Assembly (NCBI GenBank): GCA_025454715.1
Contig: JALONY010000217.1
Coordinates: forward strand, 1 to 5,247
Direction: 5' to 3'
Source of the DNA: Anaerolineae bacterium
GTDB lineage: Bacteria > Chloroflexota > Anaerolineae > Aggregatilineales > Phototrophicaceae
DNA length: 5,247 bases
Positions 1 through 5,247 of this stretch are shown piece after piece. The notes below the pieces were generated by a model that had not been told where the DNA came from, made no database searches, and was given only the letters and a program-made list of their open reading frames with translations. The position numbers were made by a program, and so were the translations under genes. How positions within the stretch are numbered: position 1 is the first letter of the stretch; every line of letters starts with the position of its first letter.

Positions 1-828
1 CGCCCGCGCCACGCTCAGGGCGGGGTCGAGGCTCAGGCGCTCCCCACTCGCGCTGGCGGGGGCGCGCAATTCCAGCGCGTTATAGCTGGGGGCGGCTTGT
101 GCGGTGGTGGCGGCGCTCATCGTCATGACCGTCAGGTCTTGGATGGGCGTGAGCCACTCGCCCGCCCCGATGAGGTCGGCGGTGTGGGCGGTGACGCCGA
201 ACAGTTCTGGGCGCTCGGTCGGGCGCCAGCGGTATAGCGGGTACTCGGCCAAGGGCGCGCCGTCGAGGTCGAACAAGCTGAAGAAGGCGCGTTCGCCCTG
301 CACCTGATAGACGGTCGGCAGGCCGCCCGCCAAGCCGGAGTCGGCCTGAAGCAAGGGGCCACCCCCTTTGACCGAATCGCTCGACAAATCGGCCAGCGCC
401 AGCTCCCACGCGCCCTCGCGCACCAGCCCGAAGGCGAAGGTCTGAGCGGACTCATCGAAGGCGGTCGGGCGCGGTTGCAGCTCGAAATCGAGGGCGGTCA
501 CGCCCGACAGGTCATAGGTGAAGCGGATGATGTCGGCGCGGGTGTCGTAGACGAACAATTGGCGGTTCTGGGCGGGGGCGGTGCTGTCGAACGCGGTATA
601 GGCGATGAACCAGCCGCTGGCCGAGGCGACCGCGGCCTCGCCATAAGTATTGAAGGCTTGGCTGAGGGGCAAGCGGTAGGCATCGACGATTTCGCCGGTG
701 GCGCGCACGCGGGTGACGCTACCATCCGACGGGGTGTAGAGCCACGCCGTCCACGGGGTTTGCGCTTGCGCGCCGAGGGTGAGCAGCGCCATGCACAGCG
801 CCAGCAAGAAGGGCTTGAGGGTGAACAC
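1..828 (-). CDS. Secreted beta-propeller-like protein, C-terminus cut by window edge
   Basis: I do not recognise a specific family. Read from a GTG at 826-828, the frame stays open for 276 codons to the window edge with no stop. The N-terminus is a textbook Sec signal peptide: Lys5, a hydrophobic core from about residue 7 to 18, and an Ala-Gln-Ala cleavage site (cut expected after residue 22). Cys12 lies inside the core and lacks a proper lipobox, so a lipoprotein is unlikely. The mature part shows repeated short strands with aromatic-aspartate turns, for example LYTPSDG (30-36), WFIAYTAFD (73-81), LFVYDTR (91-97), FDESAQTFAFG (124-134) and WELALADL (141-148). These resemble TolB/WD40-like propeller blades; this fold is inference. 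The GTG start is supported by GGAGA nine bases upstream and by the signal peptide beginning directly there. A later ATG (residue 13) would destroy the signal peptide. It is transcribed divergently from lon. Function is unknown; it is probably exported. Confidence 0.8.
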   Translation of the reverse strand, partial: MFTLKPFLLALCMALLTLGAQAQTPWTAWLYTPSDGSVTRVRATGEIVDAYRLPLSQAFNTYGEAAVASASGWFIAYTAFDSTAPAQNRQLFVYDTRADIIRFTYDLSGVTALDFELQPRPTAFDESAQTFAFGLVREGAWELALADLSSDSVKGGGPLLQADSGLAGGLPTVYQVQGERAFFSLFDLDGAPLAEYPLYRWRPTERPELFGVTAHTADLIGAGEWLTPIQDLTVMTMSAATTAQAAPSYNALELRAPASASGERLSLDPALSVARA

Positions 829-837
829 GTCCGTGGT

Positions 838-842
838 TCTCC
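838..842 (-). promoter_or_regulatory. Ribosome binding site of the secreted-protein gene
   Basis: On the minus strand this reads GGAGA, nine bases before the GTG at 828. It matters because it decides in favour of a non-ATG start. An in-frame TTG further upstream has no comparable site and would push charged residues ahead of the signal peptide. Confidence 0.6.
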
Positions 843-925
843 GATGGCTGGACAATGTTTGATTTTCGTATCGTACACCAGCTTGGGGGGTGCGCTAAGC
901 CCCAGCGTGCCGACGGTTGCCCTAC

Positions 926-948
926 GGTGGGGGCAGGCCGCCCCCACC
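926..948. repeat. Perfect 9-bp hairpin in the divergent spacer
   Basis: The arms GGTGGGGGC (926-934) and GCCCCCACC (940-948) are exact reverse complements around a 5-base loop (935-939). There is no T-run on either strand after the stem. It lies between two genes that both read away from it, where no terminator is needed. It could be an operator, a dispersed G/C-rich repeat, or a spacer structure. Nearby, 881-905 can form a weaker G4/C4 pairing. The role is unknown. Confidence 0.6.
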
Positions 949-986
949 CCCAACTATTAAGCATCATACGCGGGTCTAACACAGTT

Positions 987-1014
987 TTTACCCAAACAGG
1001 GTATCCTCTACAAT
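987..1014 (+). promoter_or_regulatory. Sigma70-type promoter of lon
   Basis: A -10 box TACAAT (1009-1014, five of six consensus bases) follows a -35-like TTTACC (987-992, four of six) with a 16-base spacer. It sits in a locally AT-richer stretch and predicts a 5' untranslated leader of roughly 50 bases before the ATG at 1074. I looked for the HrcA operator CIRCE (TTAGCACTC-N9-GAGTGCTAA) around it and found none, so classical HrcA heat-shock control is not indicated. Confidence 0.55.
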
Positions 1015-1060
1015 ACGCACCATAAACAACGCCGCCAGTGCCACGCACTCCCCCGACGAT

Positions 1061-1067
1061 GGAAAGG
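1061..1067 (+). promoter_or_regulatory. Shine-Dalgarno site deciding the lon start
   Basis: GGAAAGG lies six bases before the ATG at 1074. The two upstream in-frame candidates (GTG at 1038, ATG at 1059) are poorly placed: the ATG at 1059 overlaps this site and neither has a purine-rich stretch at suitable spacing. The start is therefore set at 1074. Confidence 0.7.
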
Positions 1068-1073
1068 TATTGT

Positions 1074-3626
1074 ATGACCCCAAATGACCCACGCGAGTGG
1101 CTGGAAACCGCCGAAATGGCGGGGCTGCGGCTGCTGGAGCTGGAAGACCTGCTGGACGACGGCTCGGAACAAACCCCCGACGAAGCTCGTGACAAAGCGC
1201 TGGCCGACCTGCCCGACGAATTGCCGATTTTGCCATTGCGCGGGATGGTGATTTTCCCCAAGATGACCCTGCCGCTCCCGATTGGGCAGCCGCGCAGCAT
1301 CCGCCTGATGGAAGACCTGAACGGCAGTAAGCTGGTCGGGCTATTTACGGCCAAGAACCCCGAGAACGAGACCCCCGCCCCCGACGACATTTACCGCGTC
1401 GGCACGCTCGGGCTGATTACGCGCCAATACCGCACGCCCGACGGTAGCATCCGGGCGATGGTGCGCGGCCTCGAGCGCATCGAAATCGAGGAATATACCG
1501 CCACCGAGCCGTATTTAAAGGCACGGGTCAAGGTCGTGCCCGAAGTCCTCGAAGACGGGTTCGAGACCGAGGCGATGGCGCGCAACATCTCTGACCAGTT
1601 CAATAAATTGGCCGAGTTGCTGCCCAACCTGCCGGGCGATTTGCTGTCCTCGACCATCAACACCGCCGACCCGCTCCACACCACCTACGCGGTCGCCACT
1701 TACGTCCGCAGCGTCGGCCTCGAAGAAGCCCAAACCCTGCTCGAAATCCCGACCCTCGGCGAGAAGATGCGCCGCCTGATGGGCACGCTTGGGCGCGAGA
1801 TTGAGCTACTGGAGCTTGGGCGCAAGATTCAGGCCGACGCGCAAGGCGAGATGGAAAAAGCCCAGCGCGATTATTACCTGCGCGAGCAAATGCGCGTCAT
1901 CCAGCGCGAATTGGGCGAGGGCGAGGAAGCCAGCGAGGTCGAGCAGTTCCGCCAAAAAATCGACGCGCTGCACATGACCGAAGAGGCCGAAAAAGAAGCC
2001 CGCCGTGAGCTGGATCGTTTGGCGCGCCTGCCGTCGTCGTCGGCGGAATACGGCGTGATTCGCACCTACCTCGATTGGCTGGTCAGCCTGCCGTGGGACA
2101 CGCGCACCGAGGACGTGCTCGACATCGCCCACGCTCGGCAGGTGTTGGATGAAGACCACTACGGCCTCGCCGAGGTCAAGGCGCGCATCCTCGAATTCTT
2201 GGCCGTCCGCAAGCTACGCAAAGACCGCGCCAGCTTGCTGGAGGCGCAAGAGACCAGCGATTACGTCCGGCGTGACCGCGAAGGCGCGATTTTGTGCTTC
2301 GTCGGGCCGCCCGGGGTGGGCAAGACCAGCCTCGGCCAGAGCATCGCCCGCGCCATGGGGCGCAAGTTCATCCGCATGTCGCTGGGCGGCGTGCGCGACG
2401 AGACGGAGATTCGCGGTTTCCGGCGCACCTACATCGGCGCGCTCCCCGGGCGCATCATCCAGACCTTGCGCCGCGCCGAGACGCGCAACCCGCTGATTTT
2501 GATGGACGAAATCGACAAGATGAGCCACGACTTCAGGGGTGACCCGGCCAGCGCGTTGCTGGAGGTGCTCGACCCAGAGCAAAACAACACCTTCCGCGAC
2601 CACTATCTGGATGTGGCCTTCGACCTGAGCGAGGCGTTCTTCATCACCACCGCCAACGACCTCGACAACATCCCGGGGCCGTTGCGCGACCGCATGGAAA
2701 TCATCACGCTCACCGGCTACACCGAGCACGAGAAGGCGGCCATCGCCGCGCAATACTTGGTGCCGCGCCAACTGCGCGAGAACGGCCTGCTGCCCAACGA
2801 GGTCACGTTCGACAAGCCCGCGCTCCAAACCGTCATCCACAACTACACCCGCGAGGCGGGCGTGCGCTCGCTGGAGCGCGAGATTGGGCGGGCGATGCGC
2901 AAGGTCGTCACCCAAATCGCCGAGGGCACCGCCCAGACGGTCGAAATCACGCCCGAGGTGGTCGGCAAATTGCTGGGCAAGCCGCGCTATGAGCCGGGCG
3001 AAGACCTGCAAGACCGCACCGGCCAGCCCGGGGTGGCCACCGGCCTCGCTTGGACGCCGGTCGGCGGCGAGGTGCTGTTCGTCGAGGCGGCCTATGTCCC
3101 CGGCGGCAAAGGCGGCTTCCAAATCACCGGCAACCTCGGCGAGGTGATGCAAGAGTCGGCGCGCATCGCGATGAGCGCCGTCCGCGCTCGCGCCGAGTCG
3201 CTCGGCATCGCGCCCGACGTGTTCGAGAAATATGACGTGCACCTGCACGTGCCTTCGGGCGCGATGCCCAAGGATGGCCCCTCGGCAGGTGTGACCATCT
3301 TCAGCGCGCTGGCTTCGCTGATGACCGGCAGGCCGGTGCGCCATACCGTGGCGATGACCGGCGAATTGACCTTGCGCGGCCAAGTCTTGCCGGTCGGTGG
3401 AATCAAGGACAAGGTGCTGGCCGCCCACCGCCTCGGTGCCCAAACCATCATCCTCCCGCGCAAGAACGCCAAGGACATCGACGACCTGCCCGACGAGGTG
3501 CGCGAGGCGCTCACGTTCGTGCTGGCCGACCGCATCGATGACGTGATTGAGGCCGCCCTGACCCCTGCCGACGAGGCCGCGCCCTTGCCCGCCCCGCTGG
3601 CACAGCCCGTAGCCTTGCTGAGCTGA
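1074..3626 (+). CDS. lon: LonA ATP-dependent serine protease (endopeptidase La)
   Basis: Cytosolic homohexameric AAA+ protease (MEROPS S16) that unfolds and degrades damaged and short-lived regulatory proteins. Length is 850 residues; the family usually has about 770-820. An acidic extension occupies residues 1-45. The LON substrate-binding domain starts near 48 (PILPLRGMVIFP) and runs to about 240. A helical, coiled-coil-prone segment follows (about 240-330, with RDYYLREQ at 265-272). The AAA+ module has Walker A GPPGVGKT (411-418), Walker B LILMDEID (474-481), sensor-1 Asn528, arginine-finger candidate Arg540 and sensor-2 Arg598 in GVRSLERE. The protease domain has catalytic Ser737 in KDGPSAG and Lys780 in GGIKDK; the 43-residue gap matches E. 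coli Ser679/Lys722. An Ala/Pro-rich tail of about 20 residues ends the protein. The frame is intact and complete. It is soluble LonA, since no membrane segment is present (unlike LonB). The stop is five bases before the next gene, implying a shared transcript. Confidence 0.98.
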   Translation: MTPNDPREWLETAEMAGLRLLELEDLLDDGSEQTPDEARDKALADLPDELPILPLRGMVIFPKMTLPLPIGQPRSIRLMEDLNGSKLVGLFTAKNPENETPAPDDIYRVGTLGLITRQYRTPDGSIRAMVRGLERIEIEEYTATEPYLKARVKVVPEVLEDGFETEAMARNISDQFNKLAELLPNLPGDLLSSTINTADPLHTTYAVATYVRSVGLEEAQTLLEIPTLGEKMRRLMGTLGREIELLELGRKIQADAQGEMEKAQRDYYLREQMRVIQRELGEGEEASEVEQFRQKIDALHMTEEAEKEARRELDRLARLPSSSAEYGVIRTYLDWLVSLPWDTRTEDVLDIAHARQVLDEDHYGLAEVKARILEFLAVRKLRKDRASLLEAQETSDYVRRDREGAILCFVGPPGVGKTSLGQSIARAMGRKFIRMSLGGVRDETEIRGFRRTYIGALPGRIIQTLRRAETRNPLILMDEIDKMSHDFRGDPASALLEVLDPEQNNTFRDHYLDVAFDLSEAFFITTANDLDNIPGPLRDRMEIITLTGYTEHEKAAIAAQYLVPRQLRENGLLPNEVTFDKPALQTVIHNYTREAGVRSLEREIGRAMRKVVTQIAEGTAQTVEITPEVVGKLLGKPRYEPGEDLQDRTGQPGVATGLAWTPVGGEVLFVEAAYVPGGKGGFQITGNLGEVMQESARIAMSAVRARAESLGIAPDVFEKYDVHLHVPSGAMPKDGPSAGVTIFSALASLMTGRPVRHTVAMTGELTLRGQVLPVGGIKDKVLAAHRLGAQTIILPRKNAKDIDDLPDEVREALTFVLADRIDDVIEAALTPADEAAPLPAPLAQPVALLS

Positions 3627-3631
3627 CGCCG

Positions 3632-3973
3632 ATGACCGACGACCGCGCCACCATCGCACGCCAACTGTACGTCATCATCAGCGCCGCCCGCGAGATGGGC
3701 GCGACCGTGGAGGTCTACGCCCGCCTCGTCGAATTGTCCGGCGTGCTGGTCGAGGCCGGCCTGACCACCGAGGCCGCCAACCTGCTGGCATGGGTGATGC
3801 ACCAGCCAGATGTACCTTACGATGTCTACGACCGCGCCGATGACCTGTGGATTGACCTCGAGTCACGCTTGTGCCCGCGGGTGATTGCCGATGCCAAGCA
3901 GGACGCCCCCATCACCACCCTGCGCGGGGTGGTCGAGGCGTCGTTCACCGCGCTGCTCCCCCCCGAGTCCTGA
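3632..3973 (+). CDS. Small all-helical (TPR-like) protein co-transcribed with lon
   Basis: I cannot assign a named family. The 113-residue protein has no signal peptide or membrane segment and reads as successive amphipathic helices: about 6-20, 24-42, 45-57, 62-80, 82-90 and 95-108. The Ala/Leu/Tyr spacing, for example YARLVELSGVLVEAGLTTEA (29-48) followed by ANLLAWV (49-55), resembles tetratricopeptide or related helical-hairpin units that bind other proteins. The start at 3632 is five bases after the lon stop and has no obvious Shine-Dalgarno site. Translation is therefore probably coupled to lon. Codon use matches lon, with strong G/C third positions, which supports a real gene. A perfect hairpin eight bases after the stop may end the transcript. 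A role as Lon adaptor, regulator or substrate is only inferred from the linkage; an unrelated helical protein is equally possible. Confidence 0.82.
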   Translation: MTDDRATIARQLYVIISAAREMGATVEVYARLVELSGVLVEAGLTTEAANLLAWVMHQPDVPYDVYDRADDLWIDLESRLCPRVIADAKQDAPITTLRGVVEASFTALLPPES

Positions 3974-3980
3974 CCGTTGA

Positions 3981-4008
3981 ACCCCCTTCTCTGCCCGGAG
4001 AAGGGGGT
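3981..4008 (+). terminator. Perfect 11-bp hairpin after the lon operon
   Basis: ACCCCCTTCTC (3981-3991) pairs exactly with GAGAAGGGGGT (3998-4008) around a 6-base loop TGCCCG. It begins eight bases after the stop of the small helical gene, the normal place for a terminator. The following bases are ATATGCG rather than a T-run, so it is not a canonical Rho-independent terminator. It could instead stabilise the mRNA 3' end or be a copy of a dispersed intergenic palindrome. Confidence 0.55.
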
Positions 4009-4034
4009 ATATGCGCGGGAAGCACGAGGCCTTG

Positions 4035-4053
4035 AGACCCTACTTGAGGGTCT
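4035..4053. repeat. Second hairpin, 7-bp stem
   Basis: AGACCCT (4035-4041) pairs exactly with AGGGTCT (4047-4053) around loop ACTTG. CTTGAG occurs twice, at 4031-4036 and 4043-4048. It lies 26 bases after the stronger hairpin and before the hydrolase promoter region. No T-run follows. It may be a back-up terminator or a regulatory palindrome. Confidence 0.4.
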
Positions 4054-4083
4054 GAGGGCGGCTTATCTCATATTCATCTTGGC

Positions 4084-4113
4084 TTCACACAGCGCCAACG
4101 CAACGTTTATGCT
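4084..4113 (+). promoter_or_regulatory. Candidate promoter of the hydrolase gene
   Basis: TTCACA (4084-4089, five of six -35 bases) and TATGCT (4108-4113, four of six -10 bases) are separated by 18 bases, in the locally AT-richer part of the spacer. A leader of roughly 80 bases would result. The -10 match is modest. Confidence 0.35.
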
Positions 4114-4125
4114 GTGCCCATGCGC

Positions 4126-4156
4126 GTTTGGGTTTAGGTTTACTTAGCACGGCTAA
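4126..4156. repeat. Hexamer repeat and short palindrome in the hydrolase leader
   Basis: Three near-identical hexamers in tandem, GTTTGG, GTTTAG and GTTTAC (4126-4143), run straight into an inverted repeat TTAGC-ACG-GCTAA (4144-4156). The block is AT-rich compared with its surroundings. It lies just downstream of the candidate promoter and 44 bases before the hydrolase start, where an operator or leader element could sit. No known binding site is recognised. Confidence 0.35.
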
Positions 4157-4186
4157 CCTTTGGCATTGCTATCGGTTTTACCTCCC

Positions 4187-4191
4187 AAAGG
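4187..4191 (+). promoter_or_regulatory. Ribosome binding site of the hydrolase gene
   Basis: AAAGG lies nine bases before the ATG at 4201. The only upstream in-frame ATG (4120) is cut off by a TAG at 4135-4137, and no ATG, GTG or TTG lies between that stop and 4201, so this site fixes the start. Confidence 0.6.
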
Positions 4192-4200
4192 TGTTTCATC

Positions 4201-4785
4201 ATGCGCGTGTTTCGCCGCATTCTGTTGGTCTTCGTGTTGGTGTTGTTTTACCCGGGCGGCAAGGTGCAGCCCGAGGCGTATGCGCCATATGCCGCCGCTA
4301 TCGCCGAGCAAGGGTATCTGGTGGTGGTTCCGGCCATGCCGTTACAACTGGCGGTATTCGCGCCGGGCACGGCCAGCGCGGTCTTCGAGCAGTTCCCCGA
4401 CATCACCCAATGGGCGGTCGGCGGCCATTCGCTGGGCGGTGCGATGGCGGCCACCTTCGCCCGCGCCAACCTCGACCGCGTGGACGGTCTGGTGTTGTGG
4501 GCGTCGTTCGCCCAAGCGTCCGACAGTCTTGCCGAGGCTGACCTCGCGGTAGCGTCGGTCTATGGCACGTTGGACGGGCTGGCGACGGTCGAGGACATCG
4601 AGGCCTCGCGGGTGACCTTGCCGCCCGATGCGGCGTTCGTGGCCATCGAGGGCGGCAACCACGCCCAATTCGGCTGGTATGGCGCGCAAGCGGGCGATAA
4701 CCCGGCTACCGTCAGCCACGCCGAGCAAATGGCGCAGACCGTCGCGGCGACGGTCGCGGTCTTGTCGGCCATCGCGGGCGGGTGA
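4201..4785 (+). CDS. Alpha/beta hydrolase with short N-terminal hydrophobic anchor
   Basis: Serine hydrolase of the alpha/beta fold (Abhydrolase_5 / dienelactone-hydrolase-like group); the natural substrate is unknown. The 194-residue protein starts with a basic, then hydrophobic stretch (Arg2-Arg6, then about residues 7-17). This runs straight into YPGGKV (17-22), the strand and oxyanion-hole region. The nucleophile is Ser77 in GGHSLGG (74-80), the acid is Asp125 in YGTLDGL (121-127), and the base is His154 in GGNHAQFGWYG (151-161), so the triad is complete. From memory, close relatives have about 230-250 residues, with a linker and one or two strands between the anchor and this motif; here they are absent. 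An in-frame TAG at 4135-4137 and lack of any start codon between it and 4201 exclude a longer product without a frameshift. The hydrophobic segment is short for a full membrane helix, so location (anchored or secreted) is uncertain. It appears to be transcribed alone. Confidence 0.9.
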   Translation: MRVFRRILLVFVLVLFYPGGKVQPEAYAPYAAAIAEQGYLVVVPAMPLQLAVFAPGTASAVFEQFPDITQWAVGGHSLGGAMAATFARANLDRVDGLVLWASFAQASDSLAEADLAVASVYGTLDGLATVEDIEASRVTLPPDAAFVAIEGGNHAQFGWYGAQAGDNPATVSHAEQMAQTVAATVAVLSAIAGG

Positions 4786-4791
4786 GCTCCC

Positions 4792-4827
4792 CCGCCCACG
4801 CGACAGGTTAGCCCTGACCGTGGGCGG
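4792..4827 (+). terminator. Terminator-like hairpin after the hydrolase
   Basis: CCGCCCACG (4792-4800) pairs exactly with CGTGGGCGG (4819-4827). Inside, CAGG (4804-4807) can pair with CCTG (4813-4816) around loop TTAGC, extending the stem past a small internal loop. It starts six bases after the hydrolase stop. A TTTT follows only at 4835-4838, eight bases beyond the stem, so the termination signal is imperfect. CGACA (4801-4805) can alternatively pair with TGTCG (4828-4832). Confidence 0.5.
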
Positions 4828-4843
4828 TGTCGGGTTTTACAAT
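4814..4843 (+). promoter_or_regulatory. Candidate promoter of the kinase-like gene
   Basis: The -10 box TACAAT (4838-4843) is identical to that of the lon promoter. CTGACC (4814-4819, four of six) lies 18 bases upstream as a -35. The -35 falls within the 3' half of the hydrolase hairpin, so termination and initiation signals overlap. The predicted leader is about 55 bases. Confidence 0.4.
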
Positions 4844-4875
4844 GGCGCCATCGTTCGTCATCCCAGCACCACGAG

Positions 4876-4889
4876 ACCCCGCACGGGGT
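4876..4889 (+). promoter_or_regulatory. Small palindrome beside the kinase ribosome binding site
   Basis: ACCCCG (4876-4881) and CGGGGT (4884-4889) form an exact inverted repeat with a 2-base centre, realistically a 5-bp stem with a 4-base loop in RNA. AGGT (4890-4893), the only Shine-Dalgarno-like sequence, begins immediately afterwards, ten bases before the ATG. The stem could modulate ribosome access, but it is short and may be chance. Confidence 0.3.
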
Positions 4890-4903
4890 AGGTATCAACC
4901 CAG

Positions 4904-5247
4904 ATGTTCAAGCCGCTGAAGACCCAACTGGCCGAGTACACCGCGTCCCTGTTCCCCGCCAGCCAAAACCCCCAAATTACCGAGCTCGCCAACCTCGCCA
5001 CCGGCGCGCATAGCGAGGTCTACCGCTTTACGCTGGCCTACGACGAGGCGGGCACCTCCCGCGCCCAGCAATTCGTCGTCAAGCTGTACGCCAGCACCCC
5101 CGACGGGATGGATCGCGCCCTCAAGGAGCGCCACGCCTTGTTCAGCTTGCGCGGCGCGCATTATCCGGTGCCGGGCGTGCTGGCGGTCGAGGTCGAGGAG
5201 TCGCCGCTGGAGCGCCCGTTCGTCATCATGGAATACATCGACGGCCA
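4904..5247 (+). CDS. Aminoglycoside-phosphotransferase-like kinase, N-terminal part
   Basis: The first 114 residues of a protein-kinase-like small-molecule phosphotransferase (APH / choline-kinase superfamily); the right window edge cuts it. Visible parts are a nucleotide-loop-like strand LATGAHSEVYRF (31-42), the ATP-binding Lys60 in FVVKLY (57-62), the likely partner Glu75 in KERHAL (74-79) and the hinge strand FVIMEYIDG (106-114). The catalytic HGD and DFD motifs would lie beyond the window, so activity cannot be judged. The start is firm: an in-frame TAG at 4889-4891 leaves ATG 4904 as the first start codon. The phosphate acceptor is unknown; many members of this family act on choline, sugars or other metabolites rather than antibiotics, so a resistance role should not be assumed. 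A candidate promoter upstream suggests separate transcription from the hydrolase. Confidence 0.85.
   Translation, partial: MFKPLKTQLAEYTASLFPASQNPQITELANLATGAHSEVYRFTLAYDEAGTSRAQQFVVKLYASTPDGMDRALKERHALFSLRGAHYPVPGVLAVEVEESPLERPFVIMEYIDG

Noticed and set aside
475..960. Plus-strand open frame of 161 codons
   Set aside because: It is opposite the secreted-protein gene, which has a signal peptide and ribosome site, and it extends into the non-coding spacer. Low-complexity Gly/Ala/Glu/Arg product.
1038..1073. Twelve-codon longer lon start at GTG 1038
   Set aside because: The well-spaced GGAAAGG at 1061-1067 points to ATG 1074, and the promoter -10 at 1009-1014 would leave the GTG only a very short leader with no ribosome site.
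719..1390. Minus-strand open frame of 223 codons spanning the divergent spacer
   Set aside because: It overlaps the secreted-protein gene, the lon promoter and the lon N-terminus. Ser/Arg-rich product without family features.
2214..3659. Open frame of 481 codons on the minus strand, opposite lon
   Set aside because: It lies entirely antisense to strongly conserved lon motifs; its composition (repeated Gly/His/Arg/Val) is what G/C-ending lon codons give in reverse. No ribosome site or recognisable domain.
4144..4156. TTAGCAC as half of a CIRCE heat-shock operator
   Set aside because: The second half does not fit: the repeat is TTAGC-N3-GCTAA, not the 9-base arms with a 9-base spacer of CIRCE.
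4128..4541. Alternative plus-strand frames overlapping the hydrolase
   Set aside because: The hydrolase frame contains all catalytic motifs; these frames give Arg-rich or Cys/Trp-rich nonsense.
4792..4832. H-type pseudoknot from interleaved arms
   Set aside because: The two arm pairs interleave, but zero-length connecting loops across a 9-bp stem make a pseudoknot sterically implausible; mutually exclusive hairpins are more likely.
4904..5247. Antibiotic resistance gene
   Set aside because: Only the N-lobe of the kinase fold is visible and the superfamily is dominated by metabolic kinases; there is no mobile element nearby.

Overview
The window is GC-rich, with strong G/C third-position bias in its genes. 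It looks like chromosomal DNA of a free-living bacterium. Gene style hints at Chloroflexota (Anaerolineae-like): a LonA with extended ends, a small helical-repeat gene beside it, an alpha/beta hydrolase with the YPGGKV and GGNHAQFGWYG motifs, and G/C-rich hairpins between genes. That assignment is recall-based and tentative. I see no rRNA, tRNA, CRISPR array, insertion sequence or phage gene.

Layout. Positions 1-828 (minus strand) hold most of a secreted protein with a clear signal peptide, a GTG start and beta-propeller-like strand patterns; its C-terminus lies beyond the left edge. A 245-base divergent spacer (829-1073) carries a 9-bp perfect hairpin and a good sigma70-type promoter for the rightward gene. 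Positions 1074-3626 encode a complete LonA ATP-dependent protease of 850 residues with all ATPase and protease motifs intact. Five bases later a 113-residue all-helical protein of unknown function begins (3632-3973), almost certainly on the same transcript. A spacer (3974-4200) follows with two perfect hairpins, a hexamer repeat and a candidate promoter. Then comes a 194-residue alpha/beta hydrolase (4201-4785) with an intact catalytic triad but an unusually short N-terminus. A short spacer (4786-4903) with a terminator-like hairpin and a candidate promoter precedes the first 114 residues of an aminoglycoside-phosphotransferase-like kinase (4904 to the right edge).

How the genes relate. Only lon and the helical-protein gene look like a transcription and translation unit; the small protein could be a Lon partner, but nothing in the sequence proves it. 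The flanking genes appear to be separate units, each with its own spacer, and I see no multi-gene pathway. The window is mostly ordinary. The points most worth a second look are the lon-linked small gene, the apparent loss of the segment between membrane anchor and catalytic core in the hydrolase, and the intergenic hairpins.
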